Shown here: piece by piece, positions 8,089 through 17,270 of the stretch
How the letters are laid out: each line of letters begins with the position of its first letter
Numbering within the stretch: position 1 is the stretch's first letter
Program-made: the position numbers and the translations under genes
The notes under the pieces: generated by a model
Databases searched by the model: none
Seen by the model: the letters and a program-made list of their open reading frames with translations, nothing else
Told to the model about the DNA's origin: nothing
Assembly: GCA_902782225.1 (NCBI GenBank)
Contig: CACZMF010000004.1
Span: 62,001-126,000, forward strand
Source of the DNA: an uncultured Bacteroidia bacterium
GTDB lineage: Bacteria > Bacteroidota > Bacteroidia > Bacteroidales > UBA932
Direction: 5' to 3'
DNA: 64,000 nt

Positions 8089-11000
8089 ATGGCACTTGCT
8101 GACATTATCAAGAAAATTTTCGGTTCCAAGGCGGACCGCGACTATAAGGCTGTGAAGCCTATTCTTACCAAAATCCTTGAAGCATATCCCGCTATCGACG
8201 CGCTTTCCAACGATGAACTCCGCGCCCGTTCCGCAGCCCTGCGCCAGCAGCTTCGGGATGTAGAGGCCCCGTTTGAGGACCGCATCGCCCAAATCAAGGA
8301 AGAACTTGCGAAGGACATTCCCATTTCCGAGAAGGAAAAGCTCGCCACCGAGTCCGACAAGCTCGTCAAGGATGAGGATGAAGCGATAGAAAAATGCCTC
8401 ACCGAGATACTCCCGGAGGCGTTTTCCATCATGAAGAGCACCGCCAGGCGCCTCAAGGAGAATGAGCGTATCGAAGTCACCGCCACCCAGTTCGACCGCG
8501 ACATCAGCGTCAACCACGATTTCGTGACCATAGAAGGCGACAAGGCAATCTACAGCAACCACTGGATCGCCGGCGGCAACGAAGTGACCTGGGACATGGT
8601 CCACTACGACGTGCAGCTCATCGGCGGTATAGCCCTGCATCAGGGAAAGATCGCTGAAATGGCCACCGGTGAAGGCAAGACCCTCGTGGCAACGCTCCCT
8701 GTGTTCCTCAATGCCCTCGCCGGCAAGGGCGTCCACGTGGTCACCGTCAACGACTACCTGTCCAAGCGTGACTCGGAGTGGATGGGGCCGCTTTATATGT
8801 TCCACGGGCTCAGCGTGGACTGCATCGACAAGCATCAGCCCAACTCCGATGCCCGCAGGCGCGCCTACGACTGCGACATCACCTTCGGAACCAACAACGA
8901 ATTCGGCTTCGACTACCTGCGTGACAACATGGCCGTCGCCAAGGAAGACCTCGTGCAGCGCAAGCACCACTATGCCATTGTGGACGAGGTCGACTCCGTG
9001 CTCATCGACGATGCCCGTACGCCGTTGATCATTTCCGGTCCCGTGCAGAAAAACACCGACGACGATGCGCAGTACACCGAGTACAAGCCCTATGTGGAGC
9101 GTCTCTACCAGGCCCAGCGCCAGCTTGTGAACCAGTGCCTCAACGAGGCGAAGAAACTCATTTCGGCAGGCGACGAGCGCGAAGGCGGAAAGCTCCTCCT
9201 GCGTGCCCACAAGGGCCTTCCCAAGTACCAGCCGCTCATCAAGTATCTTTCCGAGCCCGGAATCAAGGTCATACTCCAGAAGACGGAGAACTACTATATC
9301 CAGGACAACGAGAAGGAGATGCCCGTCATCACCGACCCTCTCTACTTCGTGATCAACGAGCAGCTCCACTCCGTGGTGAAGACCGACAAGGGAGACGCCA
9401 TGCTCGCACAGGCGGTCGGCACCGAAGATTTCTTCGTGCTTCCCGACGTGGGCGTGCGCACTGCCGAGATCATGCAGGGCGAAGGCTCTCCGGCTGAAAA
9501 GCAGGCCAGGAAGGACGCCCTGATGGAGGAATTCTCACTGAAGAGCGAGCGTGTCCACGTGGTGGAGCAGCTCCTTAAGGCCTACGCAATGTTCGAAAAG
9601 GATGTGGATTACATCATTTCCGAAGACGGAAAGGTCAAGATCGTGGATGAAAGCACCGGCCGTATCATGGAAGGGCGCCGCTGGAGCGACGGCCTGCACC
9701 AGGCGGTCGAGGCGAAGGAGAACGTGAAGGTGGAAGCCGCCACGCAGACTTTCGCCACCATCACCCTCCAGAACTACTTCCGTATGTACCACAAACTTGC
9801 CGGTATGACCGGTACGGCAGAGACGGAGGCAGGTGAGTTCTGGAGCATCTACAAGCTGGACGTGATGGTGATCCCGACCAACCGCCCCGTCATCCGCGAC
9901 GACCAGGACGACCGCATCTACAAGACGAAGAAGGCTAAATATGCAGCCGTGATCGACCGCGTGGCCGAGCTCTCCAAGGCTGGCCGCCCGGTGCTGGTGG
10001 GCACGACCGACGTCGAGACCTCCGAGCTCCTGAGCCGCATGCTCCGCCTGCGCGGCATTCGCCACAACGTGCTGAACGCCAAGGAGCACGCCCGTGAAGC
10101 TGAAATCGTGGGCCAGGCCGGCCAGAGTTCGACCGTGACCATTGCCACCAATATGGCTGGCCGTGGTACCGATATCAAGTTGTCCGATGAAGTCAAGGCT
10201 GCCGGCGGTCTGGCGATAATCGGCACCGAGCGCCACGATTCCCGCCGCGTGGACAGGCAGCTCCGCGGCCGTGCCGGACGTCAGGGCGACCCGGGTTCTT
10301 CGACCTTCTATATTTCCCTGGAAGACAAGCTGATGCGTCTGTTCGGCTCGGAGCGTATCGCAAGTATGGTGGACAAGATGGGCATGAAGGACGATGAGGC
10401 CCTCGTCAGTTCCATGCTATCCGGAGCTATCGAGAATGCCCAGAAGAAAGTCGAGGAAAACAACTTCGGCATCCGTAAGCGCCTCCTCGAGTACGACGAC
10501 GTCATGAACTATCAGCGCGAGGCCATATATTCCCGCCGCCGCAACGCAATCGCCGGCGACAAGGTGGAAATAGACCTCCAGAACATGATGGTCGATACGG
10601 CATCGGTGTTCGTGGACAGGACCGAAGGATACTCGTTCGAGGATTTCCGCGAGTCCCTGATGGCCAAGTTCTCCATCGACGTAGATATGCCGGAGGAAGA
10701 ATATGCCAAGGCCAAGAAGAACGACCTGGTGAAGCACATCTGCGACGTGATGCTCGAGGCCTACAAGCGCCGTATGGATTCCCTGGATGAGAAGCTTTAT
10801 CCCATCATCAAGGAAGTGTACGAAAAGCAGGGGTCGATGTACCAGAACATCGCCATCCCGGTGTCCGACGGCCGCAAGGTGATCAACCTCTCCGTGAATC
10901 TGGAGAAGGCCTACGAAAGCGAAGGCCGCGAGATCTCCAAGACCCTGAGCAAGAACATCATACTCTATCAGATCGATGAGCATTGGAAGGAGCACCTGCG

Positions 11001-11367
11001 CGAGATGGACGACCTCAAGCAGAGTGTCCAGAACGCTGCATACGAGCAGAAAGACCCTATCGTGGTCTATAAGCTGGAAAGCTACAACCTCTTCTCCGAC
11101 ATGCTGGAGGCGCTCAACCAGGACGTGCTTTCATTCCTCTTCAGGGCATTCGTGCCGCTGAGCGACCGCAGCCAGCCTCCGCAGAGGGCCATGCAGCGCA
11201 AGACCGACATGTCGCAGATGCAGACCCAGCACTCCGATCTCAGCACCAACGGGGAACAGAAAGCCAATACACCAGTCAAAGTAGATAAGCACGTGGGCCG
11301 CAATGACCCTTGTCCTTGCGGAAGCGGTAAAAAATTCAAGAATTGCCATGGAAAAGGAATTGTTTAA
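8089..11367 (+). CDS. secA: Preprotein translocase ATPase SecA
   Basis: SecA drives secretory proteins through SecYEG by ATP hydrolysis. The 1092-residue product has Walker A MATGEGKT at residues 191-198, the DEVDSVLIDDARTPLIISG motor segment near 300, the preprotein cross-linking region, the second nucleotide-binding fold with ATNMAGRGTDIKL and RRVDRQLRGRAGRQGD, the helical scaffold and wing, and a C-terminal zinc-binding SEC-C motif (CPCGSGKKFKNCHG). The length fits Bacteroidota SecA, which is longer than the E. coli protein. The bactofilin gene starts inside its last 20 bases. Confidence 0.98.
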   Translation: MALADIIKKIFGSKADRDYKAVKPILTKILEAYPAIDALSNDELRARSAALRQQLRDVEAPFEDRIAQIKEELAKDIPISEKEKLATESDKLVKDEDEAIEKCLTEILPEAFSIMKSTARRLKENERIEVTATQFDRDISVNHDFVTIEGDKAIYSNHWIAGGNEVTWDMVHYDVQLIGGIALHQGKIAEMATGEGKTLVATLPVFLNALAGKGVHVVTVNDYLSKRDSEWMGPLYMFHGLSVDCIDKHQPNSDARRRAYDCDITFGTNNEFGFDYLRDNMAVAKEDLVQRKHHYAIVDEVDSVLIDDARTPLIISGPVQKNTDDDAQYTEYKPYVERLYQAQRQLVNQCLNEAKKLISAGDEREGGKLLLRAHKGLPKYQPLIKYLSEPGIKVILQKTENYYIQDNEKEMPVITDPLYFVINEQLHSVVKTDKGDAMLAQAVGTEDFFVLPDVGVRTAEIMQGEGSPAEKQARKDALMEEFSLKSERVHVVEQLLKAYAMFEKDVDYIISEDGKVKIVDESTGRIMEGRRWSDGLHQAVEAKENVKVEAATQTFATITLQNYFRMYHKLAGMTGTAETEAGEFWSIYKLDVMVIPTNRPVIRDDQDDRIYKTKKAKYAAVIDRVAELSKAGRPVLVGTTDVETSELLSRMLRLRGIRHNVLNAKEHAREAEIVGQAGQSSTVTIATNMAGRGTDIKLSDEVKAAGGLAIIGTERHDSRRVDRQLRGRAGRQGDPGSSTFYISLEDKLMRLFGSERIASMVDKMGMKDDEALVSSMLSGAIENAQKKVEENNFGIRKRLLEYDDVMNYQREAIYSRRRNAIAGDKVEIDLQNMMVDTASVFVDRTEGYSFEDFRESLMAKFSIDVDMPEEEYAKAKKNDLVKHICDVMLEAYKRRMDSLDEKLYPIIKEVYEKQGSMYQNIAIPVSDGRKVINLSVNLEKAYESEGREISKTLSKNIILYQIDEHWKEHLREMDDLKQSVQNAAYEQKDPIVVYKLESYNLFSDMLEALNQDVLSFLFRAFVPLSDRSQPPQRAMQRKTDMSQMQTQHSDLSTNGEQKANTPVKVDKHVGRNDPCPCGSGKKFKNCHGKGIV

Positions 11368-11782
11368 CCGGTTCAAGAATATGTCCCGCAATCCTGAACC
11401 TGCGGACGTCAATACTGTATGCCGCATCTCTGAGGGCACATCCGTCAAAGGTGAAATCAACTCCCGCAACGACCTGCGCATCGACGGAGAAGTGGAAGGG
11501 AAACTTTTCTCTGAAGGCCGTATAGTGGTGGGGGAGAAGGCCCTTATCAAGGGCGCCATCCTATGCAATGACCTGGACCTGTGGGGTGCGGTGGACGGCG
11601 ATGTCTATGTGAAGGAACTGCTTTCCGTCAAGAGCACCGCCAAAGTGTCCGGCAGCCTGCACGTCCGCAAACTCCAGGTGGAGATGGGGGCTGCCTTCAA
11701 CGGCACATGCAAGATGATTACCGACAGCGATTTCGAAGAAGCACCCGCTGCCGGCGCTTCACAACCTGCGGAGGTTGAATAG
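11348..11782 (+). CDS. Bactofilin family cytoskeletal protein
   Basis: The 144-residue protein is mostly a right-handed beta-helix built from short G-x-I/V repeats (VKGEINSRNDLRIDGEVEGK, then GAVDGDVYVKELLSVKSTA), as in bactofilins (DUF583), which polymerise into filaments and position cell-wall or surface machinery. The ATG at 11348 gives the usual charged N-terminus. The upstream in-frame codon at 11303 would lie deep in secA. Overlap with secA by 20 bases suggests coupled expression. Its last 24 bases overlap the convergent zinc-ribbon gene. Confidence 0.85.
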   Translation: MEKELFNRFKNMSRNPEPADVNTVCRISEGTSVKGEINSRNDLRIDGEVEGKLFSEGRIVVGEKALIKGAILCNDLDLWGAVDGDVYVKELLSVKSTAKVSGSLHVRKLQVEMGAAFNGTCKMITDSDFEEAPAAGASQPAEVE

Positions 11783-12124
11783 CTTGCTGTCGCTCATATT
11801 GTAGATGAAGTCGAAGCACCTGTATTCCAGGTGCTTTCCTTTTTTCTGTACCTGATGGGTCACGAAGTCCGGCTGGAAACCCATCTGGGTGAGCGTGCTC
11901 ACCGGGCAGCTGGCTCCTTTAAGCCGGAACAGCGCTTCCAGTATGCTGTAGTTGCGGGTGAGTATCTTCAGGGTTGCGTTATGGGTTTTCACGGGCCGGT
12001 AGCGAAGATGTCCGTGGTACTTGTTCCTGCAGCTGTCGCAGCAGAATTTCTTGTCCGTACGCCCATAAACAGGGCCTCCGCACTCCAGGCAATGACCGCC
12101 TTCGGTTTCAGTGGTACTATACAT
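11759..12124 (-). CDS. Small zinc-ribbon protein of unknown function
   Basis: With the start at 12124 (MYSTTETEGG) the product is 121 residues. It contains a C-x2-C...C-C-x2-C treble-clef or zinc-ribbon motif (CLECGGPVYG, FCCDSCRNKYH) near the N-terminus, then a helical, basic C-terminal part (LKILTRNYSILEALFRLKG). Proteins of this type are widespread in Bacteroidota and are annotated only as zinc-ribbon or hypothetical. The alternative start at 12157 lies upstream of a good -7 box, so it is not preferred. DNA or RNA binding is possible but not shown. Confidence 0.7.
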   Translation of the reverse strand: MYSTTETEGGHCLECGGPVYGRTDKKFCCDSCRNKYHGHLRYRPVKTHNATLKILTRNYSILEALFRLKGASCPVSTLTQMGFQPDFVTHQVQKKGKHLEYRCFDFIYNMSDSKLFNLRRL

Positions 12125-12141
12125 AGTTGCGCAGGTTTTCC

Positions 12142-12172
12142 CAAATATCGCAGGCAATTATTGAAAATGCAA
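12142..12172 (-). promoter_or_regulatory. Promoter of the zinc-ribbon gene
   Basis: On the minus strand TTG (12172-12170), a 20-base spacer and GATATTTG (12149-12142) resemble the -33/-7 consensus with one mismatch. It lies 17 bases before the ATG at 12124 and supports that start. Confidence 0.5.
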
Positions 12173-12417
12173 GGAATCGAAAAAATCGTAAATCACTTTT
12201 TGCGAATCTTTTCATGAAAAGGATTTTTTTGTGGAAAAGAATCTGTTTCGTTTTTTTTTCGCTTTCGGGCCGCGGCTTTAAAAATCGTAAAAAGTTGCAT
12301 ACGGCGGGGCCAGGAGTGGATCGGGCAAAGAAAAAATGCGTTTCCTTTGCACTGGGACGAAGGCGCCGCAGCGGTGCCGGGGAGCCCGGATTGTTAAAAC
12401 CAAATTATGGAAAACTA
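12173..12417. other. Noncoding region upstream of ssb
   Basis: This 245-base stretch has no credible gene. The left half is AT-rich with several T runs. The right half holds TTCCTTTG (12342-12349, one mismatch to TAnnTTTG) as a weak -7 candidate for ssb, and a short GGCGCCGC/GCGGTGCC hairpin at about 12362-12378 in the presumed leader. No -33 element is evident. Confidence 0.4.
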
Positions 12418-12765
12418 ATGGAACAAATCAACAAAGTAGAGCTTGTCGGGGTTGTCGGCAGCGTGCGAATCCAGCACTTCGGCGACAAACAGATGGCAAG
12501 ATTCACAGTGGTGACCAACCGTGCCTACAAAAACAGGGAGGGCGCTCCGGTCATCGAAACCACCTGGCACAATGTCGCAGCCTTCGAGGGCAAGTATGTG
12601 CAGGATGTAGACAAAATCGAGAAGGGCAAGCCCGTGAAGGTCCAGGGGCGCCTTCAGATCCAGCGCTACACCGGCGTGGACGGTGTGGAACGCACTTCCG
12701 TGGACGTGATATGCTCGCGCCTCACCATTCTTCCCGATGATACTGAAATGCAATACGAAATGTAG
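12418..12765 (+). CDS. ssb: Single-stranded DNA-binding protein (OB fold)
   Basis: The 115-residue protein has the SSB OB-fold: NKVELVGVVGSVRI, ARFTVVTNRAY, the WHNVAAF strand and KGKPVKVQGRLQIQRYTG, then DVICSRLTILP. SSB coats single-stranded DNA in replication and repair. It is short and ends without the acidic DDxPF tail through which canonical SSB recruits partners; it stops at EMQYEM. It may be a second, accessory SSB, as many Bacteroidota carry several. The ATG at 12418 is chosen because the OB fold starts at once; the longer frame upstream is low-complexity. Confidence 0.9.
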   Translation: MEQINKVELVGVVGSVRIQHFGDKQMARFTVVTNRAYKNREGAPVIETTWHNVAAFEGKYVQDVDKIEKGKPVKVQGRLQIQRYTGVDGVERTSVDVICSRLTILPDDTEMQYEM

Positions 12766-12777
12766 GAGGAGGGGATT

Positions 12778-13812
12778 ATGAAACAGTTGATCTACATTCT
12801 GTCGGCATTTGCCGTCGCGGCTCTGTCTTCTTGTACGACAGACAGTATTGCGGAATATCCCGTGCAGGACAAGGTGCCGGTGACCATCAATGTGGGTACG
12901 CCTGCCACCAAGCGTATGGGCTCAAGTGCGAACGATATGCAGCTTAAGAACTTCCAGATATTCGTGTTCACAAGCACTGGAAAGTTTGAAACGGCTTCCG
13001 AGCTGAAGGCCTCCGTGACCCAGGTGACGCTGGACCTGCTTCCCGGCCCCAAGCATATCTGGGTCCTCGGCAACATCCCGGCAGCTTTGGGCACGCCTAC
13101 CAATGAAACCACATTCAAGGCGACCAGCAGCTCCCTCCTGAACAATGCGTGCGACAAGATAGCCATGAGCAGCTATTCCGAGGCAGTCATCACGACCGAG
13201 ACGCAAATCGAAGTGAGCCTGAAGCACATTGCCTGCAAGATTGTGCTGGACAAAGTGACCCGCAGCTTTGCCAATGAAGATTACGGCGCGTGTCCGTTGA
13301 TTATCAAAAGCGTGTATATCAGCAACGTTGCAGCGGACACAAGCCTGGACGGGACTGCTGCCCCTACGGTCTGGTGCAACAAGTTCGGCGACATAGACAA
13401 CAATCTTACCGCCTTGCAGAAGGAAATGCTGGTCAATGACGAAATCAACTATTCGATTGCGCAAAGCGGATCCTATGATGCGGTGCATACTTTCTATGCC
13501 TATCCCAATCCGACCGTGGCCGACAACTTCTCCAACACCTGGAGCGCCCGGCACACGCGCCTCGTGATCAAGTGCGACTATAACGGCAAGACCTGTTATT
13601 ATCCGGTCACGCTGCCGAAGTCCACAGGCGGTACTCCAGGTACGCTGGAGCGGAACAAGGTGTACCACATCAGCCAGCTGACCCTCAAGCGCCCCGGCTC
13701 CTCGAGCCCTGAAAATCCGGGAGATGAGGTTGATTCCGAAGTCAGTGTGACCTTCAAGGTCACCGTCTCTGCCTGGGAAGGCGACACGTCCTACACCGAA
13801 ATCTTCGAGTAG
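12778..13812 (+). CDS. Major fimbrial subunit, Mfa1/FimA-like lipoprotein
   Basis: The 344-residue product has a lipoprotein signal (ALSSCTTDS, Cys at about residue 19), then a transthyretin-like N-terminal domain typical of type V fimbrillins (VPVTINVGTP, LKNFQIFVFTSTGKFE, PGPKHIWVLGNIP) and a second beta domain ending WEGDTSYTEIFE. These subunits are lipidated, processed by an Arg/Lys protease at the surface, and polymerise by donor-strand exchange. A strong Shine-Dalgarno (AGGAGGAGGGG) precedes the ATG. It is followed after 1 base by the Mfa2-like anchor gene, so it is the first gene of a fimbrial operon. It lies 12 bases after ssb. Confidence 0.85.
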   Translation: MKQLIYILSAFAVAALSSCTTDSIAEYPVQDKVPVTINVGTPATKRMGSSANDMQLKNFQIFVFTSTGKFETASELKASVTQVTLDLLPGPKHIWVLGNIPAALGTPTNETTFKATSSSLLNNACDKIAMSSYSEAVITTETQIEVSLKHIACKIVLDKVTRSFANEDYGACPLIIKSVYISNVAADTSLDGTAAPTVWCNKFGDIDNNLTALQKEMLVNDEINYSIAQSGSYDAVHTFYAYPNPTVADNFSNTWSARHTRLVIKCDYNGKTCYYPVTLPKSTGGTPGTLERNKVYHISQLTLKRPGSSSPENPGDEVDSEVSVTFKVTVSAWEGDTSYTEIFE

Positions 13813-13813
13813 T

Positions 13814-14587
13814 ATGAAACGTATTCTCTGCTTCATCACCGTGCTGCTCCTCTGCTCTTGCACCGTGAAGGAGAACAGGTCCTTCTGCCCCTGTGAACTG
13901 CTGGTGTATTCCGAAGAGCCGTTGAAGACGGATGGAAGCGTGTTGGTCAGTGTAATTCAGGACGGTGAGGTGGTGAAGCAGGGGATGATGAGCCGCGATG
14001 ATTTTGAGAGCGGCAACTGCCGCCTCACGGTGCCCCGCCGTCCGTCACAGGTCACGGTGTTCACCGGAATCAAGGATATGAACGCCGTAAGCGGCCGCCT
14101 TCTCAACATACGCTTCGAGCATCAGTGCGACGAAGTGTACAGTTGCAGCGACGTGGCTTTGCTGGAAGGTGATTCGTATGAATGTCCCGTGATGCCGCAC
14201 AAGAATTATGCGCGCCTCTTCCTGACGATACTGGGCCTTCCGGTCGAATCTGCGGTGGCTGTCAGCGGCAATGTGAAGGGCTATGACATACTTAGCCTGG
14301 ATCCCTGTAAAGGCCTTTTCCAATGCTCTCCGGACAAAGACCAGGACGGACAGGAATTCCTGGTGCGCCTGCCCCGGCAGCTGGATGACGGCCTGAGCCT
14401 GGACGTGCTCAAAGGCAACAACCTGTTCCGCTCTGTGCCTATAGGAAGCATGATTGCTGCGAGCGGCTACAGTTACGATGACCCCGACCTGCTGGATATA
14501 ACCCTGACCGTGGATCTTTCCAAGTCCTTTGTTGTCCTGACTGTTTCCGGCTGGGAGACTGAAACCTATCCAATAGTTGAATACTAG
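13814..14587 (+). CDS. Fimbrial anchor/assembly lipoprotein, Mfa2/FimB-like
   Basis: The 257-residue lipoprotein (LLLCSCTVKE, Cys at about residue 16) starts its mature part with RSFCPCELLVYSEE, the pattern of Mfa2/FimB fimbrial anchor proteins. These cap and tether the fimbrial rod to the outer membrane. The two-domain beta architecture ends with FVVLTVSGWETETYPIVEY. It sits between the major subunit gene and a large DUF4906-type gene, the order usual for Bacteroidales fimbrial operons. Assignment rests on family pattern and context. Confidence 0.8.
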   Translation: MKRILCFITVLLLCSCTVKENRSFCPCELLVYSEEPLKTDGSVLVSVIQDGEVVKQGMMSRDDFESGNCRLTVPRRPSQVTVFTGIKDMNAVSGRLLNIRFEHQCDEVYSCSDVALLEGDSYECPVMPHKNYARLFLTILGLPVESAVAVSGNVKGYDILSLDPCKGLFQCSPDKDQDGQEFLVRLPRQLDDGLSLDVLKGNNLFRSVPIGSMIAASGYSYDDPDLLDITLTVDLSKSFVVLTVSGWETETYPIVEY

Positions 14588-14591
14588 AATT

Positions 14592-17270
14592 ATGAAAGCT
14601 TATTCCCTTATACCTATAATGCTGTTGCTGTCCTGCACCGTGAGCGGCCCCGAGTCCGCTTTCAGCGGCAGGACGGGCAGCAGGGAGGTCGTGATCCAGA
14701 TTACCGGAGATGCGCTGCCCGCGGCTTCGACCAGAAGCAGTGTCACGGCGTCGGATTCCGCTTTGCGGATCGTGGATGTGTTGTTCTATGAAAATTCCCG
14801 CCTTTGCGGCGAACTGACGGCCCACAGGACAGTTGATTGGACTGGCAGTTGTTCGCTGTCGGTAAACTTGTCCCTCGGGCGGACCTATGAAGTGCTGGTG
14901 ATAGCCAATACCGACGGAATTACGCCTCCGCAGACACTTCAGGAGGCACTTTCAGGTCTCAGGTACACGGCCTCGGGAATAAGCGGCTGGAATTCCACCG
15001 GCCTCCCTATGTGCGGCCGGAAAAGCGTCACCGTGACTCCGTCGACCCGGGAAATCGAAATTCCTCTCACGCGCATCGTGGCAAAGGTGAAACTATCCAT
15101 CCACACTTCAGGGCTTGAACACGGAACGATAGATTTCACTTCCATCAGCGTGCGGCAGATGAACCTGCGTTGCCCTTTCTTCGGGGAGGGCCGTGCGACT
15201 TCGGCCGGCGGCACGACTGAAGGCGACCTCGCGTCGGAAGCGGAGATAGCCGGCATCAATTCGAACCGAAGCGGCTACACCGCAACTTTCTATTTGCTTG
15301 AAAACCTGCAGGGGGACCTGCTCCCCGGCAACAACGACCCGGACAAGAAGAACCCGGACAACGTCCTGGCGGCGGGTGGCAACCCAAATACTTGTTCTTA
15401 TCTTGAAATCCTAGGCCGCTATTGCGATACTTCGGGCAATCTCACGGGCACTCCGCTCACGGCCCGTCTGTTCCTGGGTGCAGACCCCTGCAGTAATTTC
15501 GACGTGCTGCGCAATATGCAGTACGATATCGACCTCACTATCACCGATGAGGGTTGCCTGCGCACGGACTGGAAGATCGACGGCAATCTGGATGACCGTC
15601 GCACGCTTCAGTTCACGACTTCCAGCAGCACCATCACGCCGTCATCCTCCGCTACCGCCCTCCTCTCAACGAATCTCAGGATGTCTGACGGGGACTACAG
15701 TTATTCGCTTTCAGGCGATCTTGGGTGCTTCAGCGTTTCCGAGGCCTGGTCGGGCCGGTTGTTCACCATAACTGCAGCCGGTTCTGCCCCGGCCGGTGCC
15801 AGCATCAGCATAACAGCGTCGAGCTGGGACGGCCGGCATATAACTGTGCATACAGTAACCGTGGAAAGACCGTCGAGTTCCAACTATGCCATTGAAATCG
15901 AAGATGGCGGGACATTGTATGTGGCCCAGCGGAGAAGCGTCTCGGTTTCGGACAAGGCTACTGGGCTCTATCCGTCCGGCGTCGTGGAACTTACTTCTAT
16001 GAACGGCAGGGTCAGGCTCCATAAATCCGGTGCGGAATGGGTGATGGGAGCATTGAGCGCAGGAGAAGATGAGCTGGTCCTGAAAGTCGGCGGCATCATT
16101 GTCGCGACCGAGTCCGTGCTTGTGGAGGCCCCGCTGCTGGAATACCCGTCAAGCCGTGTTTTTCTCCCCCTGGACGGAGCTGATGTCGTGTGCGGACCTT
16201 ATTATTATGAGGAGGACGGCACCCGGCTCTATTGGGAGGATTTCGACCCCGATTTGTATCAGGAGCTCCTCAACGTCAGCGTGGTGCGCAGCCAGGATTC
16301 TGCAATGCGGGGGAGCCGCTGGAATTCTTCCGGGACCGGAGGCAATCCGGCCGTCCTTGAAAAAAGCATGTCCGATGACTTCACTCTGTTGTGCTATTGT
16401 ATTTCCAGGCTTTCGCTGGGCGGCGTGCCCATTTCTGAGAATTACGATTTCGGAAGCGGGGATGTTTCTCTTGAGCGCATCACTGCTTATCCGGCAAGCG
16501 ATGTGTGCGGGGTGGCTCCTGCCTCTGCGGTTCTGTATACCTCCGAGCCTTTCATTGGCTCCAGGCACTTTGGAAGCCGTAGCAGCTGGGCACTGGCACG
16601 CTGGCCTGCCGAGGGCGTCCACGATGAGACCTTCACCTTCACCTTGTACAATCTGGTCCGCTCCGGGAATGACTACACGCGGGCATCTGCGGTGTATCCA
16701 TTCTCGAGCGAGAACAAGTACAGTTTCAGTTTCCCCCGCTCCAACACGGTGGAAATGACGGTGCTCTATGCCGACAATGTGGAGGCGGCGATGCCAGAGC
16801 GTTATTTCACTTTCGCGCCATCTATGCGCAACCGGCACTCCGGCGAAGAATATATCTCTTCCTACAGGTGGTCCGTGGATTTCACAGTGAACCTGGCGCT
16901 TGGCGCCGTGGCTGAAGAAAACGGTGCCGGAGGCTGCGCCATAAGCGTGGAATGGGTATTCCCGCGCCGGGACGACGGACTGCTGGATTACCTGGAGGAT
17001 AACGTCGTCGCAAGCAACTGGGGCAGGGGCTATTACCTGAAAGGTATGTATAGTACCTTGTACACCATCTATGGCTATAGCAGCGATATGGTGCGCGAGC
17101 AGGAAGTGCCGGACTACGTGTTTGCAGATCTCCGGTATGCGCCGGGCTCGATAGTGCCGCTGAGCCAGGACAGTTATCAGGTTCCCGAGGGTTATGCCGT
17201 GGGCTATGACCTTGTGCTGTGGAAATATGGTGCGCTCTATCCCGACACCGGCGGGTGGATAGTGAAATAA
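14592..17270 (+). CDS. DUF4906-type fimbrial tip/minor subunit lipoprotein
   Basis: The 892-residue product starts at ATG 14592 (MKAYSLIPIMLLLSCTVS), giving a lipoprotein signal. The in-frame TTG at 14577 lies inside the previous gene and is not used. Residues about 35-330 resemble the fimbrillin fold (REVVIQITGD, IVDVLFYENSRL, YEVLVIANTDG). The rest is a long series of beta domains and is the feature of DUF4906-type proteins found as the last gene of Mfa/FimA operons, where they may form the adhesive tip. Only 4 bases separate it from the anchor gene. The 3' end overlaps the convergent ureohydrolase gene by 34 bases. Confidence 0.7.
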   Translation: MKAYSLIPIMLLLSCTVSGPESAFSGRTGSREVVIQITGDALPAASTRSSVTASDSALRIVDVLFYENSRLCGELTAHRTVDWTGSCSLSVNLSLGRTYEVLVIANTDGITPPQTLQEALSGLRYTASGISGWNSTGLPMCGRKSVTVTPSTREIEIPLTRIVAKVKLSIHTSGLEHGTIDFTSISVRQMNLRCPFFGEGRATSAGGTTEGDLASEAEIAGINSNRSGYTATFYLLENLQGDLLPGNNDPDKKNPDNVLAAGGNPNTCSYLEILGRYCDTSGNLTGTPLTARLFLGADPCSNFDVLRNMQYDIDLTITDEGCLRTDWKIDGNLDDRRTLQFTTSSSTITPSSSATALLSTNLRMSDGDYSYSLSGDLGCFSVSEAWSGRLFTITAAGSAPAGASISITASSWDGRHITVHTVTVERPSSSNYAIEIEDGGTLYVAQRRSVSVSDKATGLYPSGVVELTSMNGRVRLHKSGAEWVMGALSAGEDELVLKVGGIIVATESVLVEAPLLEYPSSRVFLPLDGADVVCGPYYYEEDGTRLYWEDFDPDLYQELLNVSVVRSQDSAMRGSRWNSSGTGGNPAVLEKSMSDDFTLLCYCISRLSLGGVPISENYDFGSGDVSLERITAYPASDVCGVAPASAVLYTSEPFIGSRHFGSRSSWALARWPAEGVHDETFTFTLYNLVRSGNDYTRASAVYPFSSENKYSFSFPRSNTVEMTVLYADNVEAAMPERYFTFAPSMRNRHSGEEYISSYRWSVDFTVNLALGAVAEENGAGGCAISVEWVFPRRDDGLLDYLEDNVVASNWGRGYYLKGMYSTLYTIYGYSSDMVREQEVPDYVFADLRYAPGSIVPLSQDSYQVPEGYAVGYDLVLWKYGALYPDTGGWIVK

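Noticed and set aside
8033-8095. Upstream start for the GT2 gene
   Set aside because: It would overlap secA and its promoter and adds residues before the conserved GT2 start.
12418-12765. ssb as part of a phage or conjugative module
   Set aside because: Neighbours are chromosomal housekeeping and fimbrial genes; no integrase, relaxase or attachment repeats are visible.
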